From positions 434,001-498,000 of the forward strand of contig JAESUZ010001282.1 in assembly GCA_017311185.1 (NCBI GenBank): a stretch of DNA of 64,000 bases. Reading direction: 5' to 3'. The DNA is from Proteles cristata cristata. Lineage: Eukaryota; Chordata; Mammalia; Carnivora; Hyaenidae. The notes under the pieces are model-generated. The model saw only the letters and a list, made by a program, of their open reading frames with translations. It was not told the DNA's origin and searched no databases. Of the stretch, positions 1-12,362 are shown piece after piece (the stretch's first letter is position 1; every line of letters begins with the position of its first letter). The position numbers and the translations under genes are program-made.

Positions 1-83
1 GTCTCCATATCTGTCCTTGCCTCTCCCCACACTGAGTGTGAGAAGCCTCCTGTGGAGCCAGGAGACAGAACAAACTGACCCAC

Positions 84-295
84 CGGCGTCTGGGTGGCTC
101 AGTCGGTTGAGCATCCGACTTCAGCTCAGGTCATGATCTCATGGTTCATGAGTTGGAACCCAGCATCAGGCTCTGTGCTGACAACTCAGAGCCTGGAGCC
201 TGCTTTGGATTCTGTGTCTCTGTCTCTCTCTCTGCCCCTCCCCCACTCACACTCTGTCTCTGTTTCAAAAGTAAATAAATATTAATTTTTTTTAA
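84..295 (+). mobile_element. Felid tRNA-derived SINE
   Basis: Sense copy with head gtctgggtggctcagtcggttgag, B-box region, CT-rich middle and aagtaaataaatatt tail. It is somewhat diverged. No clear target duplication is visible. Confidence 0.9.
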
Positions 296-2050
296 AGGAA
301 TTGGCGCAGCACTGAGATAGGCGGGATTGGCAGAGCCTTGTCGTTTGTGTTTGCTTGTCTGCCAGTCTCCGATTTGGGCCAGGGCTGGGGGAGGTGGGGA
401 GAGGGTGGGAGGGTTGGACTGGAGGTAGGAAAGCAGCTCTGCCCTGGATACCCCTCCCATGGGGGCCTGCAGAATTTCAGCCGGAGACTGCTTTTCTGTT
501 GCAAGGAATGGAAGAAAATGCAGTGGGGCAGGGACGTCCTCTCCAAGCTGACCCTGGGCTCAACACAAAATAAAAAGACGGACAAATTCTGCAGTGTGTT
601 TGGGGGTGGACTCCTTGGGTCCTGTACCAACTGGCTTCTACCTCCAAGGCAAATCCAAGGTGTGTCTTCTACAAATAGATCCTGCTCTGAGCCAGGCACT
701 ATGTATATATACTCAGGGCCAGGAACAAAGCAGAAAGTAATCGATACCAGGTCCCTGTCCACATGGAGAACATATTACAGGACAATCTATCTCAGTCAAG
801 AAAGTGTCCCCTAAAAGGTGACTTTTAGTGTTCCCTTGGGAAATGAAGGATGAGTAGGGGCAACCTTGTCAAAGATGGCGGAAAGGGGTGTAAGTATGAA
901 GGCCCTGGTGGGAAGTAGCCTGCCATGTCCCAGAGACAAAGAGGCCAGTGAGACCACAGCGTAGTGAATAAGAATGTGTCCAGGTTGCTCCACTGAAGAC
1001 GGGAAAACAGAAATGGGAAGACCACATTCTGGCTTATAGAGTCAAGACCCCAGATATTGAAAGGCATCCAAAGCAATAGATCTGCATATATGTAAAGTCG
1101 AGGCCTGCACCCACAGGCCTCAGGGACAAGATGGGTCTGTCTAGGAGGCCCTTAGGAAAGGTGAGGCCATAAAGGGAGTTGGGCATGACAGACCCAGAGG
1201 GCCTCCAGGTAGTGTGGCATAAGGGGATGGGGCCAGGCCCTGGACTAAGCTGAGTATAAATACTAAGCTAAACAGTACAGACTGAAGAGATTGTAAGGAT
1301 TCAGACAAAGAACAGGCTAAAACGATTCGGAAGTCTTAGAGAAGAAAGTGGAAAAGGTTGCCTTGAGGAAAGCCAAAAGAGAGGCAACATTGGGATAGTT
1401 GACAAAGAGTGGGGAGCATTCCAGGTGTGGGGTGGGAGAGCAGAGCCGAAGGAGCTGTGTGCCTCACATCGGAGAGCAGAGTCCGAGCGAGGGCTCCAAC
1501 TGGCCAAGCTCCAGGCCAGGATTTCCATGAGAGGCCCTGGGGGCGCTGAGGGGTTCTGAAAAGTGAGCAGCAAATGAATGAAGATGGAAAAAGAATTTCA
1601 TCAGACAAGGCTGGGCAATGTAGAAGGGGAGGGGGGAAGGGGAGGGGAGAAAAGCTGGGTAGGTGCCACAGCGATCTGGGCCCTTGGGTGATGAGACCAA
1701 AGTTTCTACAGAAGGTGGGATGAGAAAGTGCCAGATCTCAGAGGCATTTCCAAGCCAGCAGATGGGATCTCGTGTGGAGGTGGGAATTATGCTCCTCAGT
1801 GTACCCCAAGATCTGGAGTCTGAATACCTGGGGCGATGGTTGTCATAGCAAAGGTGAGGAGAGAAGGGGAAGATGAGGAAGAGATGGGGGAAGGGGTGCG
1901 TTTAATGGGGGACCTTGTAAATTTTAGCAAAGATGGTTTCAGCCTAAAAGTCAATGGTTGCCAAATTTATTTTAAGCAGCAAGCAAAACCTTAGGAGGAA
2001 CCTAATACATACGGTAGATTGAAAGGGAGATGAGATGGGCTAGTTTAAAA
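296..2050. other. Intergenic: mostly unique DNA
   Basis: G-rich and A/G-rich DNA with one probable ancient repeat (670-1080). No convincing exon is seen; short frames on both strands overlap each other and lack splice logic. Confidence 0.6.
670..1080 (+). mobile_element. Ancient interspersed repeat, family not named
   Basis: The phrases ggtccctgtccacatggagaac, gaaggccctggtgggaag and aaagaggccagtgagacc resemble a widespread old mammalian repeat, but I cannot name the family with confidence. Confidence 0.35.
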
Positions 2051-2059
2051 GTAGGCATG

Positions 2060-2231
2060 AAGCTGGGGGGGCACCTGAGTGGCTCAGTTGGTTACATTTC
2101 TGACTCTTGGTTTCAGCTCAGGTCATGGTCCCATGGTTCTGAGTTCAAGCCCGGCATCTGGCTCAGTGCTGACAGCATAGAACCTGCTTGGGATTTCTCT
2201 CTCCCTCTCTCTCTGTTCTTCCCTGGCTCGC

Positions 2232-2262
<31 letters not shown>

Positions 2263-2317
2263 TTCTCAATAAATAAATAAATAAATAAACAAACAAACAT
2301 AAAATAGTTTTTTTAAC
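2060..2317 (+). mobile_element. Felid tRNA-derived SINE with 8-bp target duplication
   Basis: Sense copy with an expanded CT tract and an (AATA)n then (CAAA)n tail. gtaggcat flanks it at 2051-2058 and 2318-2325. The body is diverged (gcacctgagtggctcagttggtta). Confidence 0.9.
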
Positions 2318-3382
2318 GTAGGCATTCTGGGAGCTCTGGTCCCTGAGCACCCCACTACCCTCCCCTCAGATTGTCAGGGCTCCTCAGAATTACATTGGAA
2401 ACCCACTGCTATGGGCAGCTGAAGATACTAACTAAACCTCCGGTGAGAGATTAGAGTCAGAGATGAAGATTTGGGGTCCCTGGCATAGAACTGATAACTA
2501 AAGACATTTACGACATTTCTCAGAAAGATAGAGCACAGGGATGTCCTCAGTTAGGGACAAGGAGAGCAGCTGGTGACCTTGAATCCAGCCTCCAGATTGT
2601 TTTGCTAGTCTAAACGTTAAGTTCAGATTTGTAGTCTGTGTATGCAATAGACACGTCTTCTCTCTGGGACTCTCCTTCCTCTGTCTCCTCTGTCAAGGCA
2701 TCAAGGCACGTCTCTTGTCCAGCAGACATTCCCCTCCTCCTTTCTGCTTTTCCCCTTGCTCTCTGTCTTCCCACTGTACTCCTCCTTCTATCTCCTGTCT
2801 CCCGGCCCTCAGCTCTCCAAGTTCTCACCGCCCCCTTGCCCACTGCTTCACACCGGGGTCTTTTCAGCCACGGTTTATTTTTAGTCCTTGGGCCATCCTG
2901 AGGATGTGAGCAATATTCCTGAGTCATGGTTTTGCAAGGAAGCAGAAACAGAGCTCCCTCAACATCTCTGAAGATCACTTATCAACCTCCAGCCAGGCCT
3001 GCAGTGGAGAGAACATAACCTGCCAGTTCCTCTTCAGGTGGAATTCCCAACTCAGCCTCTTAGTCTCTGGTCCCAGAGAAGCAGCTTGAGCTAAACTCAT
3101 GGCATCCACATCACGTCCTCAGCAGAGGAGGAAGATGGACCATCCAGAAGGCTCTGTCTGTGGGATTAAAAGCAGTGAAGAAGCCTATTCAAAAAAGGGA
3201 TGGGGTGAAATCCATTCTAAAGAGCCCTGAGTTTGAATGCAGAGACTTGTGTTTTAAGGCCCTGCGTAGCTTGTCAATTCTACTCAGCAAGTGTTTACAG
3301 AGTTCCTCCCCTGTGCGAAGTGCTAGTCTGGGCCCTAGTTTCACCGGACAAAACTAGACAATTTCACTAGTGGTGAAGAAGG

Positions 3383-3530
3383 GTTGATCTCTGTTGAATG
3401 ATTACCAGACACTGTGCAACATATGAGATCCCTGGAGCACTCTGACATCACCCACAGGGAGAAGCTGAATCTCAGAGGGCTTTAATAGAGCCATCTGGCC
3501 AACAAGTCAGGATTTAAAATTATTTAAGTG
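3383..3530 (-). mobile_element. MIR-like ancient SINE fragment
   Basis: Antisense MIR pattern: gattaccagacactgtgc, then gagaagctgaatctcagag. Heavily diverged. Confidence 0.4.
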
Positions 3531-4015
3531 TTATCCAAATCTCAGGAATCTCCATCTCTCTACTCTGCCTCCTTGGATCTCTTCCAGCTCCAAGCTTTAC
3601 CTGTCATTTACACAAAAGAAGAGCCTTGTAATGTATCCACTTGCCAGGGACTCAGGCTGGTAGTGTGAAATTAAATGGGGTTTCAGCAGCTCACGGTGAT
3701 TAAGAATTTGGAGATCCTTCTCCCCAGGGACAACATGACCAAGCAGATGCTATGTTTAGCTACAGAGTGAGAGGAAAGTCCTGGGTCAGGGACAAGCGAT
3801 GACACATCTGAACATATAACATCCCCTGCTGGACAATGTCCCCGAATGAGGGAGAAGGAGTTTTTGTTCCTGTGACACTGTTTCACCCAATTCTATAATC
3901 CAAACATCTATAACATTGTCATGTAGTATCAAATATGATGGAACTATTAATTATGATAGGACTGCATTAGGCCTTGGAAACACTGCTTCATCCTGGCCAT
4001 TTTCCTTCTACATTC

Positions 4016-4016
<1 letters not shown>

Positions 4017-4049
<33 letters not shown>
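4017..4049 (+). repeat. (GT)n microsatellite
   Basis: About 16 uninterrupted GT units in unique DNA. Confidence 0.97.
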
Positions 4050-4050
<1 letters not shown>

Positions 4051-5081
4051 TTTCTTTCATTCTCTCTCTCTCCTTTTCTTGCAGCCCTCCTGTCCCCCAA
4101 ACCCAAAACACATACACCTTTGGCCACAGCTTGAGTATCACTGCTTGCCTTTTGGACGCTTTGGGATTTCCCGACAGAAAATGTAAGATGATGTGTAAAT
4201 CACGCAGCCGGGTGAGAGGTGGGAAAGAACTAAGTCCTCAAACCGACTCAGAGATGAGCTTCTTCCAGATGGACATGAACAGTCCCAGGAGTGTTGCTCA
4301 AAGAGGGGCTGGGCTGCTGACCCTGATACAAGGCCTGGGACCCAAATGATCCCTGTAGGATATTAGTCACTCGATAAAACCTCTAGGCCATTTTCCCAGG
4401 CCGCGGAGCCCTATAGGGCAATTTCCCATAGGGTCTCAGAGCCTGAGAACATATGCATCTCACCGCTCGGTAGTGGGTTCATGTTGCATCGGATGCGATT
4501 GTTCTTAAAACATGACTTAGCAAATGTTCCAAGATAAAGCTGTAAACTCTCTCGACTTCTCTCACAGAGGGACCTGGGATGCACCAGGTCACTGTCCTCC
4601 TGGCCACCAAGCATTTCCGAGCCTGGAGGAGTCCAGAGTCCTTGCCACATGTGTTTCCAGGAAGGCACATAACAGGAGTCCCAGAGACAGTCCTGGGGCA
4701 GACAAGGTGGCGGCAAAGAGCTGGGAGAAGAGAGTCTGCTCACCAGAGCACCTTGGAGAGGAGTCTGAGGCGCAGGATGCTAGACACTGGTGGCATCCTT
4801 CAAAGATGACCCAGCACACATCCCTCCCACAACATCCTGTTCTTGGGTTAGTTGGGTCTTGGCTTAAATTCCTCTCTATCCAACTCCCCTCCAACCACCG
4901 ACTTCATCTTTGGATTCTTTTAAATGTCATTGCATTTTTCTGTCACTGATAATCAAATGAAGTGGTGGCAGGGAAATCTCACAGTGACAGAGCCACATTC
5001 ATTCATTCGTCACCCCATCTCTCAGGACGACGGGCCTCTTATTTTCACAGAAAGGAATTCAGATTTGGAAAAGGGAGCAAG

Positions 5082-5318
5082 GGGGCGCCTGGATGGCTGT
5101 CGGTTAAGCATCCTACTCAGGCTCAGGTCATGATCTCACACAGTTCGTGAGTTCGAGCCCCCACATTGGACTCTGTACTGTCAGCTCAGAGCTTGGGGCC
5201 TGCTCAAATTTTGTGTCTCCCTCCCTCTCTGCCCCTTCCCCACTGTGCGTGCGTGTGTGTGTGTGCGCGCGGGTGTGCATGCTCTCTCTCTCCCAACTAA
5301 ATAAACATTTAAAAAAAG
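5082..5318 (+). mobile_element. Felid tRNA-derived SINE with 13-bp target duplication
   Basis: Sense copy; the CT-rich part has been partly replaced by a GT/GC run (gtgcgtgcgtgtgtg). Flanks aaaagggagcaag (5069-5081) and aaaaggcagcaag (5319-5331) differ at one base. Confidence 0.92.
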
Positions 5319-5678
5319 AAAAGGCAGCAAGATCAGAATGAACAGAGATTAGGAGAAGAGAGGAAGGCATAAGGAATGTAGCTGGATGACAGACAAGGAG
5401 GGCAAAGCCACCCCAAGTAGATGTCGGGATGTGTAGGGGAGTAACCGGGGCCTGGCTCCCAGGCCTGACACGGGGTGTTCGAGTTCTGGTGTTAGCACAG
5501 CCAGACGCTCTGCAGGAATGACTCCCTGGGGACACTCCTTTCTTCCTGCACTGCTCCCCAGCCACCTGAGTCCTTGTGTCTGTGTCTTATCTTCCCCAAA
5601 ATACCAGTAAGAGCTTAAGAGGAAGCCCAGAGCATTCCTCCTAAAAAGCAAAAGTGGGATATCTACAGTACTTTCACT

Positions 5679-5762
5679 CTTTTTTTTTTCTTAAATAGTT
5701 TACTGTCAAGTTGGTTTCCATATAACACCCAGTGCTCATCCCAACAAGAGCCCTCCCCCATG
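5679..5762 (-). mobile_element. Very short 5'-truncated felid L1 insertion with 16-bp target duplication
   Basis: Only the last ~80 bases of the felid L1 3' end plus an A-tail are present, in reverse orientation (T-run, then actgtcaagttggtttccat). Perfect duplication ctacagtactttcact at 5663-5678 and 5763-5778 shows a genuine retrotransposition event. Confidence 0.92.
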
Positions 5763-5778
5763 CTACAGTACTTTCACT

Positions 5779-7794
5779 ATTAATGATGACATCTGTGAAC
5801 GTACCATTTTGGCTAGAAGGCAAAGGAATTAATCAAACAACATAAAAACCACGGTGCCTTCGAGAAGCTTCATTCTTTCTTCACACCGGAACAGACACCT
5901 GTCCAGCTGAGGAGCACACGTACTCTCCCAGTCGGTGGGAGGGCCCTGCACAGACACCATTGTCCTTTCTCCAGGGTCTTCCCCAGGAAACATGGGTCTG
6001 AATCTCCAGGTGAGGGTGAGGCAGGGAGAGAAATCTAGAAGACTGCAGGAGGACAAAAGGAAAATATCTGGACCCTGGAGAGGCACGGTGTGCCAAGTCT
6101 TACACTGACTTTCTGAGCACTAATGAAATCTAACCCCCTGGGTGCGGGGGCTGCTTTACACTGGCCTGAGGTGATTTCCTGTTTTTGAAGAAAAGAGGTG
6201 GGTAGGAGCTCAGAGACATGTTTTGGGCACCAGCAGCTTTGACAAAACAGCCCTCTCCTGACTTCAGCATAACTGGGGCAGATATGGCAAGATAGAATTA
6301 CTCCCTGGTCAAGAAGTTTTCAAAACCGGGCGGGCTCTGTGCTTAGGAGAGGGGCCAAATGCCAGCTCCGAGGGGCTGGGCTCTGGGGCCCCGAACGGGG
6401 CAGGCACAGGCACTTAGTGAGCTCACACGCCGGCCAGCTTCGGCCACCCCTGCTCTGCACGGAACAAAGCAAATGGCACTGAGAGAAACTGAGAGCAAGA
6501 CAAGTGTCAGCTCCTGCTGCTGGGAGCTGGCTTTCTTGCTGTGTATTCCTTGCTTACTCCCCGGAAAAAGCCTAATGGTGTAGATGCTGTCGAGCAGGTG
6601 CGCTGGGACTGAAGTGCACACTACCAGGTCCACTCTGGATTTTCCGGGCAGGACCTGCCCATCCGAGGTGCCCGTAAGTAGCTATTCGAGTGCGTGCCCT
6701 ATTACTGACAATGGCACCAAATCACCATGACCATGGACAGCACCGGATGGGTGAGCCTGGATCTCCCTGCGGATCAGGCAAGCGCCCTGGCCAGTGCGAC
6801 TCTCTCTGCCCGTTCCACGTGAGTCAGCCCACGGCCCCCTCACGTTTTCCTCCACCCTGAGTTCTTGTTCTGAATGACAGCAACCGCACCACCGGACATG
6901 TTGCCTGTTTGCTCACTGGTCTTCCTCCATCTTACCTTTGACACGTAGTGTTTGATAAATAGTGTTTAAAAGAGTGAGTACTGGAAGGAATCTATGATCT
7001 ATCCCTGCTCGGCCTAAGCTTTTTAGGAACAGGACCTTACGATTCTGCACATCCTTTGTGCCTGGTGTAGAGTAGGAGCTCTCATAAATGTACACGGACT
7101 GGTTCTAGTGGATTCTATCTCTGGAAGAAGGGAGAGACCAGAGGGTGGGAGGCCCCACAATGGGCTATGCTGAGGAGCACCAAGAATGCACACGTCATCA
7201 GAGCCTGCAGCTTGGGTATTCACTCAGGAGTCCCCTGCCTGGGTTTCTTCCTGCTCCAGCCCACAGCATGCCTCATGCCACCAGGCCCCCCTCCCCTCCA
7301 GGCTTCCACTTTCCCCTAACACTCTGTTTATATAATTTTTCCACCCTACACACAGCGTTACCTGGTCATTCAGAGTCTCTAAGCATTTCTATACCCAAAT
7401 CAACCAGACCCACCACTAACTCCAATTTAAAAATACAACGCCCCTGGTTTTATCTAGCAGCTCAGAATCATGGCAGCTGACTCTTCCCAGGGAAAAAGTT
7501 CTCTGGCCAGGAAAACACAGGAAATTCAGGAAGGGAGAGGAAATAAGAGTGGAGAAGCCTGTAAAAGTCCTCATTTACCTTTTTGGAATGCCAGCTATGT
7601 GCGGACAATTTATTATGAACCTGCTGCACTTAGCAAGCCTCCTGAGGATTGCACTTCTGTTTCCACCTCACACACAGACAGGAGAGGTGCAGAAAGGTCA
7701 GGAGCTCACGGGAAGCTTCAGGAGAACCAAACTCAGGGCCCAGGCCCTCTGTCCCTGTGTGCACACCCCCAGTCACTGCACCGTTGCTAAGGGG
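5779..7794. other. Intergenic: unique DNA
   Basis: No repeat is confidently seen. A few CpGs cluster near 6320-6450. An L2-like end (gtgcctggtgtagagtaggag) may lie at about 7055-7100. Confidence 0.55.
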
Positions 7795-7995
7795 CAGTAC
7801 AGAAAAGCCCAGGCTTCCAGGTCAGAGAGACCTTAGTGTGAATGATACCATTTGCTGGCAGCATGACCTTGAAAAAGCAATTTAAACTCCCTGAGCCTCA
7901 GTCTATCTCATGTGAAAATGAGAAAATCACATTTACCTCCCAGGGCAGTGTGCTGTCTAAGTGAGATGGCTAACATAAGGTGCCTGGTCAGAGTC
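7795..7995 (+). mobile_element. MIR element
   Basis: Sense MIR: gcttccaggtcagagagacc, tggcagcatgaccttg, ctgagcctcagtctatc and a right end near ggtgcctggtcagagtcaatgc. This is one of the better preserved MIRs in the window. Confidence 0.7.
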
Positions 7996-8127
7996 AATGC
8001 ATCGCAGATATTTGATAAGACAAAAATTAGCCTGTGAACCTTCTGTTTTTGGTAGAATGCCAGCTACCATACAAGACTCAGCAGAGATTTCAAAAATAAT
8101 ATTATTAGCTATTAGAAAAAGAGGGGA

Positions 8128-8325
8128 GGGCACCTGCGTGGCTCCATAGGTTAAGCATCCGACTTTGGTTCGGGTCAAGATCTCGTGGATTGTTGAGTTC
8201 GAGCCCTACGTTGGGCTCACTGGGGTTAGCACAAAGCCCGCTTCGGATCCTCTGTCCCCCTCTCTCTCTGCCCCTCCCTGGTGTGCTCTTGCTCTCAAAA
8301 GGAAACATTTTTTTAAAAGAATAAA
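8128..8325 (+). mobile_element. Felid tRNA-derived SINE
   Basis: Sense copy (cacctgcgtggctccataggttaagcatcc head). An imperfect A/G-rich flank (aaaaagaggggag and aaaaaagaggag) is probably the target duplication. Confidence 0.88.
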
Positions 8326-9299
8326 AAAAAGAGGAGAAAGAGATGAGGAGGAAAAGAATGACAAGAAGAATGAAAAGGAAAAGAAGAGCTCAGAGTGGTT
8401 AGTGGTGTATTTGATTGGAAGTAATAAAGACCATAGTCAGGTGGCAGCTATTTGCATGGCCGAAGTGGTATGTATGAAAGAGGGGGAGAGCTTCAGGACG
8501 GCCACACACAGTAAAAAATGGAAATGGGTGTCTACAGACAAGGGAGAATCCAACAAGGAGGGGAAAAAGCAATTTAGGCAGAAGGAATCACATACCAAAG
8601 CACCAGGGTGAGAGCCCTCACCTCCTGCTGGCCTGCACCACGGAACTCAGTTTGCCTGACCGAGTAGTGGGATTTTGCCACTGTGGTGTCTGCAAGGGCA
8701 GTGGGGGAGATGTGTGTGACCAGATTTGCTTGAGAAAGATGACTCAGGTGGTTGCATGTGTCAGCAGGGGGTAGGGGGTGTGAGGTAGTGGGGGTGGGGG
8801 GTCGGGGAAGCCGGATCAGGGAGACAGTTAGCGGCCACCCCAAATAAGGAAGCATACAGGTAGACGGCCCCATAGGGCAAAGGAGTATAATCTTCAAAGC
8901 CAAAGGTGAATTCCAGGGTCACTAAAATCTAAAACGTGAGTTGGGTTGCTTAGCAGTGGCGTTTCTCCTGCTCTGTGCGAAAGTCACTATAAACCCTATC
9001 TCTGCTTCCCAGCTGCTTTGTAATCCCAGAGATAAAGGTGAGTAATCCAAAGGAAAGGGCCCCCAAAACCAAAGGGAATATTTATTTTAAGTAGATTGAC
9101 GTCTGTAGGAAGGGGGAAAAAAATCCTTCCAAGGCCTGAATGGAGAAGCATGACATTCACCTAGCCCGGCCATTGTGTAAAGAGAAAAATTCCTCAAGAC
9201 TGTGTTTGTCCAAGAAATCAGACAGTTTACGGTCCCTGAGTCAAAACACTCAAGGATTGGAAGCCAGAGTTTCCTGGGCTGAACCCAGTTACTAAATAA

Positions 9300-9560
9300 A
9301 ATGAAAAGGAAAGAGCAATTAGATGCCGTGAATTGTTGTTAAGCGGGTAGGGTTGGTTGCCAAGGATCTAATCCAGCAGATGTGACAGAAAAAATCCAGG
9401 AACGAAGCCCACGGGCTTGCCAGCCTCCCCCACCTCTGCAGTCTGCCTCCTCCGACCCAACGGGAGCTGCCGGTGCTGCGATCTGGAGACGCCCTGGGAC
9501 TCAGCGGAGGCTTAGCACCAGGCCCCTCCCAGAAATCAAAAGAAATTTCCACTCTTCTTG
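9300..9560. promoter_or_regulatory. Unique, mixed AT/GC block, possible regulatory element
   Basis: AT-rich DNA with caattagatg and gttgttaagcggg is followed by a CpG-containing segment (gacccaacgggagctgccggtgctgcg). No repeat is recognised. The call is only that this segment is unlike its repeat-derived surroundings. Confidence 0.15.
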
Positions 9561-10479
9561 CTAATTGAGTGACAGTCTTTGCTGGTGCCCGGCAAAAAAT
9601 GAGCCCCAGAAGGAGTATGCCTGTCCTTCATGCTGATTCAAAATTCTAGAAGTGGGGGTTGGGGGCTGTATCACCTATGGGGAAAGGGGATTAACAAGGA
9701 AAGTCACCAGCATGGGAAGCGGTGGAAAGGAAACGTAGAAGAGAGAAAGAGAAGAATGAAGGGAAGGCTGCCCTCAGAACATTCTGGGACTGATTCACTT
9801 CCTCCCGTGCCCCCTCACTCCTGCACCCCCAGTGAGCTCAGGAACCCCCTGCCACACACAGGCTGTAAGTAAAGAACTCTCTGCTGGCAACAGAGCTCTT
9901 ATCAGGACCACCCTGGCCGAACACTCAGGGAAGAAATAGAGACAGTGGTGAGGAAAGAGCACTGCTCGACACTGTAACACTTCATCTGCGCTCCCAGTCA
10001 CCGAGAGCGACCTGCGTGTAGTGAGTTGCAACCCAGCTGCCTCCTGCCTGGGGAGCAAAATGCACCAGGCTACTTCTGGCCAGGCTGTGTGTGTTTGGGG
10101 TTGCCCAGTGACCCTGGACATTGCTCAGATGTCTTGCACATGATCACAGCTCTGTGGCCCTCAGAGGGGTGTGCTTTCTGAACCGGCACTACTAGTCGAT
10201 GGGTATTTGCTGCTTAAAGATTCTCCAGGATTCAAGTCCTACTGATTGCATTTGAGCGATCCTTCAGCTGACATTCAAAGTAATAACAGGTTCCAAAGGA
10301 GGTGTGTGATCTCCTAACGGTGAAGAGCAGGAACGTTTCATAAACACAGGAAGGAGGAAAAACCCCAAAGTCTGTAAACTATTAACTATATCTCGGTTTA
10401 TTAAAAAAAAAAAAAAAAACAGATGGACTTGACTCACTTTTTATAAATTAAAGGGTTAGATATATACTTTTTTTTTAAG

Positions 10480-10740
10480 TGCTGTTTAAGGAAAGCTCCA
10501 CTTCTGTGACTGGCTCTTCTGAGAACAGAACGGGGTGTTTGTGGAGTGCAGGCTGGCCCCAGCAGCGTTAGCAGGGTGCGCCGGCGATCACCCACACTGC
10601 GGGGGCAGAAAACAGCCCGTGCTGTTAGACCGCACGGATGCCATCAAAGCGTGTGCGGGGCGCATAATTAATATTCATCTCAGGTCTCCACCTTACTCTG
10701 TGAAGATCTGCTTACTCGGGTAGGGGTGGAGGGTGGGACC
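10480..10740. promoter_or_regulatory. Candidate regulatory block with CpGs and an AT-rich homeodomain/POU-type core
   Basis: This is unique DNA between two A/T-rich runs. Its left part has unusually many CpGs for the area (gtgcgccggcgatc, agaccgcacgg, gtgcggggcgc), followed abruptly by ataattaatattcat, a homeodomain/POU-like stretch. This mix is typical of conserved non-coding elements, but conservation cannot be tested here. Confidence 0.25.
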
Positions 10741-10919
10741 GGTGTTTTGAAACAAGCAGTGACATCCTTATCTGAACCCACTTCGTTTTACTGAGGGTGG
10801 TGTCGCTCCAGGGGCGGCCCTGAAAAAACAGCACCTCATCCCTTCTTTTCTTGCTGATCGTCCTGTTTCTGCTCCCACTCCGAGTTCTTTTTCAGGCAGA
10901 AAAAAAAAAAAAAAAAGGA

Positions 10920-11210
10920 GCTGTAAACTAGATCACAGTAAGGCATTGGGGACTAAATTAGCCATCCCTTATGGGGGTGTTTGCATTTTACACAGCAGAG
11001 GATTCAGACCGGGGCATGATGGTGCCCATGGAGCCAGGCAGGCCAAGACCAGAATGGCGGACACCGGGGGGATCCGAGTACACTTCAGACGCCACCTGAT
11101 TGGCCCTGATGGTCAGGCCAGAGGTGAAGACGTTTTTGATAAAGATGACCTTGGGAGAGTGAGGGGCAGGGGGGGACAGAGCAAAAGGTGATCTTATCAC
11201 ACCCCCCTGG
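10920..11210. promoter_or_regulatory. Unique, CpG-containing block, possible regulatory element
   Basis: This follows a pure A-run near 10902-10916. It includes an inverted CCAAT box (GATTGGCC, about 11099-11106), tttgcattttac near 10980, and gataaagatg near 11140. There are no repeat signatures. The open frames on both strands look accidental: they lack splice logic or recognisable protein similarity. Confidence 0.2.
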
Positions 11211-12024
11211 GAAGTCCTGCAGACAGAGGGGGAGGGGATGAAGCTGAGTGGGTTAGCTCGTCAGCCTGGCGGCTACTCAGCAGAAGTGAGAATCTGCTTT
11301 ATTGAAAGACCCCGGACTTCAATCAAGAGAACTGGAAACTCCACAGCGCCCTTTTAAGTAGCCGTGTGACATTTAAGCTACGTTCTTCCTCTGTACCCTG
11401 TCAAGCATGGACCATCACTAGAGATCGTTGGTAACGATCCGGAGGCCCATGAAGGTGCCTCCATTTAGAGATGGTCAGAAAATGTTTGCCAAAGGGCCTC
11501 CAGAAGCGAGCAGATTGGAAGCGTTTTCTTCAAGCAGGGTGACTCTCGTCCACACTTGGCTTATGCCTGAGACACGTAGAAATCACACGAGTGCACACCG
11601 TTTATGGGAGAAAAGGGTACTCACAGGGGCCTTTGCCAATTCTCTAGGAGCCTTGGCCGTGACCACAAGGAGGGTGACAGCAGAGGCGGGCACCGGGGTC
11701 AGGCCAAGGAGCAGGGAAGTGGATGTTGCAATACCACAGGTGGGCACAGCCTGCGTTCCAAGCATCGGGCACTCGGGCTTTCCTGCTGAAAGCCTTCGGG
11801 GAAGCCACCTGGTTTGGAACCTCACATTTGGCAAATAAGCAAAGGAAAAATTGGTCCCAATTATTTTCCAGGGTTTCCATTCTCTTCTGACGTGTTAGAT
11901 TCCTGTTTGCATTAACCAGAGGCAAACGTTTGTTTTATTCTGTCGATGGCCATTCGGGCTGGAAAACACCTTTCCTGACAAGGTTAAGGCTGCAGAGTCT
12001 GACATTGATATTGTCTCCAGAGTT

Positions 12025-12032
12025 GTGTGAGT

Positions 12033-12083
<51 letters not shown>

Positions 12084-12084
12084 T
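12025..12084 (+). repeat. (GT)n microsatellite
   Basis: Long GT tract, imperfect at its left side (gtgtgagtgtgtgagt). It accounts for the open frames on both strands here. Confidence 0.97.
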
Positions 12085-12343
12085 GAGGTGGCTTTATAGT
12101 TTTCTTTTTTAAAGCATATGGAGCAAAGAAAAGACACAACACACGCCGCAATAGACTTGACTTCCGACAAATCCTCTCATTCCGGCAGGGGAGCAATTTT
12201 GTTTTTTAAGAACTGTTTTTTCATAAAGACAAAAGTCTTCGCAGTTTGGAATTCAGCTTTTGAGTTTTTCTTTTCTTCTCATGGTATGTAATTTCAAATT
12301 GAGCGGAGTTTCTGCTGCCTGGAACTTGGCGAATACAGCTCAA

Positions 12344-12362
12344 TGGCGCCCCCTGAAGGCCA
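12344..12362 (-). promoter_or_regulatory. CTCF-like motif with CAGGGGGCGC core
   Basis: The minus strand reads TGGCCTTCAGGGGGCGCCA, close to the classic CTCF form with a CAGGGGGCGC core. It matches 12 of 14 positions of the core consensus. It sits in unique DNA just right of a GT microsatellite. Its orientation is the same as that of the stronger site at 19653. Confidence 0.35.

Larger units (their letters stand above)
2326..5068. other. Intergenic: unique DNA
   Basis: Apart from the MIR-like fragment and the GT tract listed separately, nothing recognisable. A pyrimidine-rich stretch at about 2650-2830 makes overlapping open frames that are low-complexity. Confidence 0.6.
8336..12010. other. 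Intergenic: SINE-free unique DNA with candidate regulatory blocks
   Basis: The blocks near 9300, 10480 and 10920 are listed separately. A-runs occur at 10403 and 10902. The frames here are not supported as genes. Confidence 0.55.
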
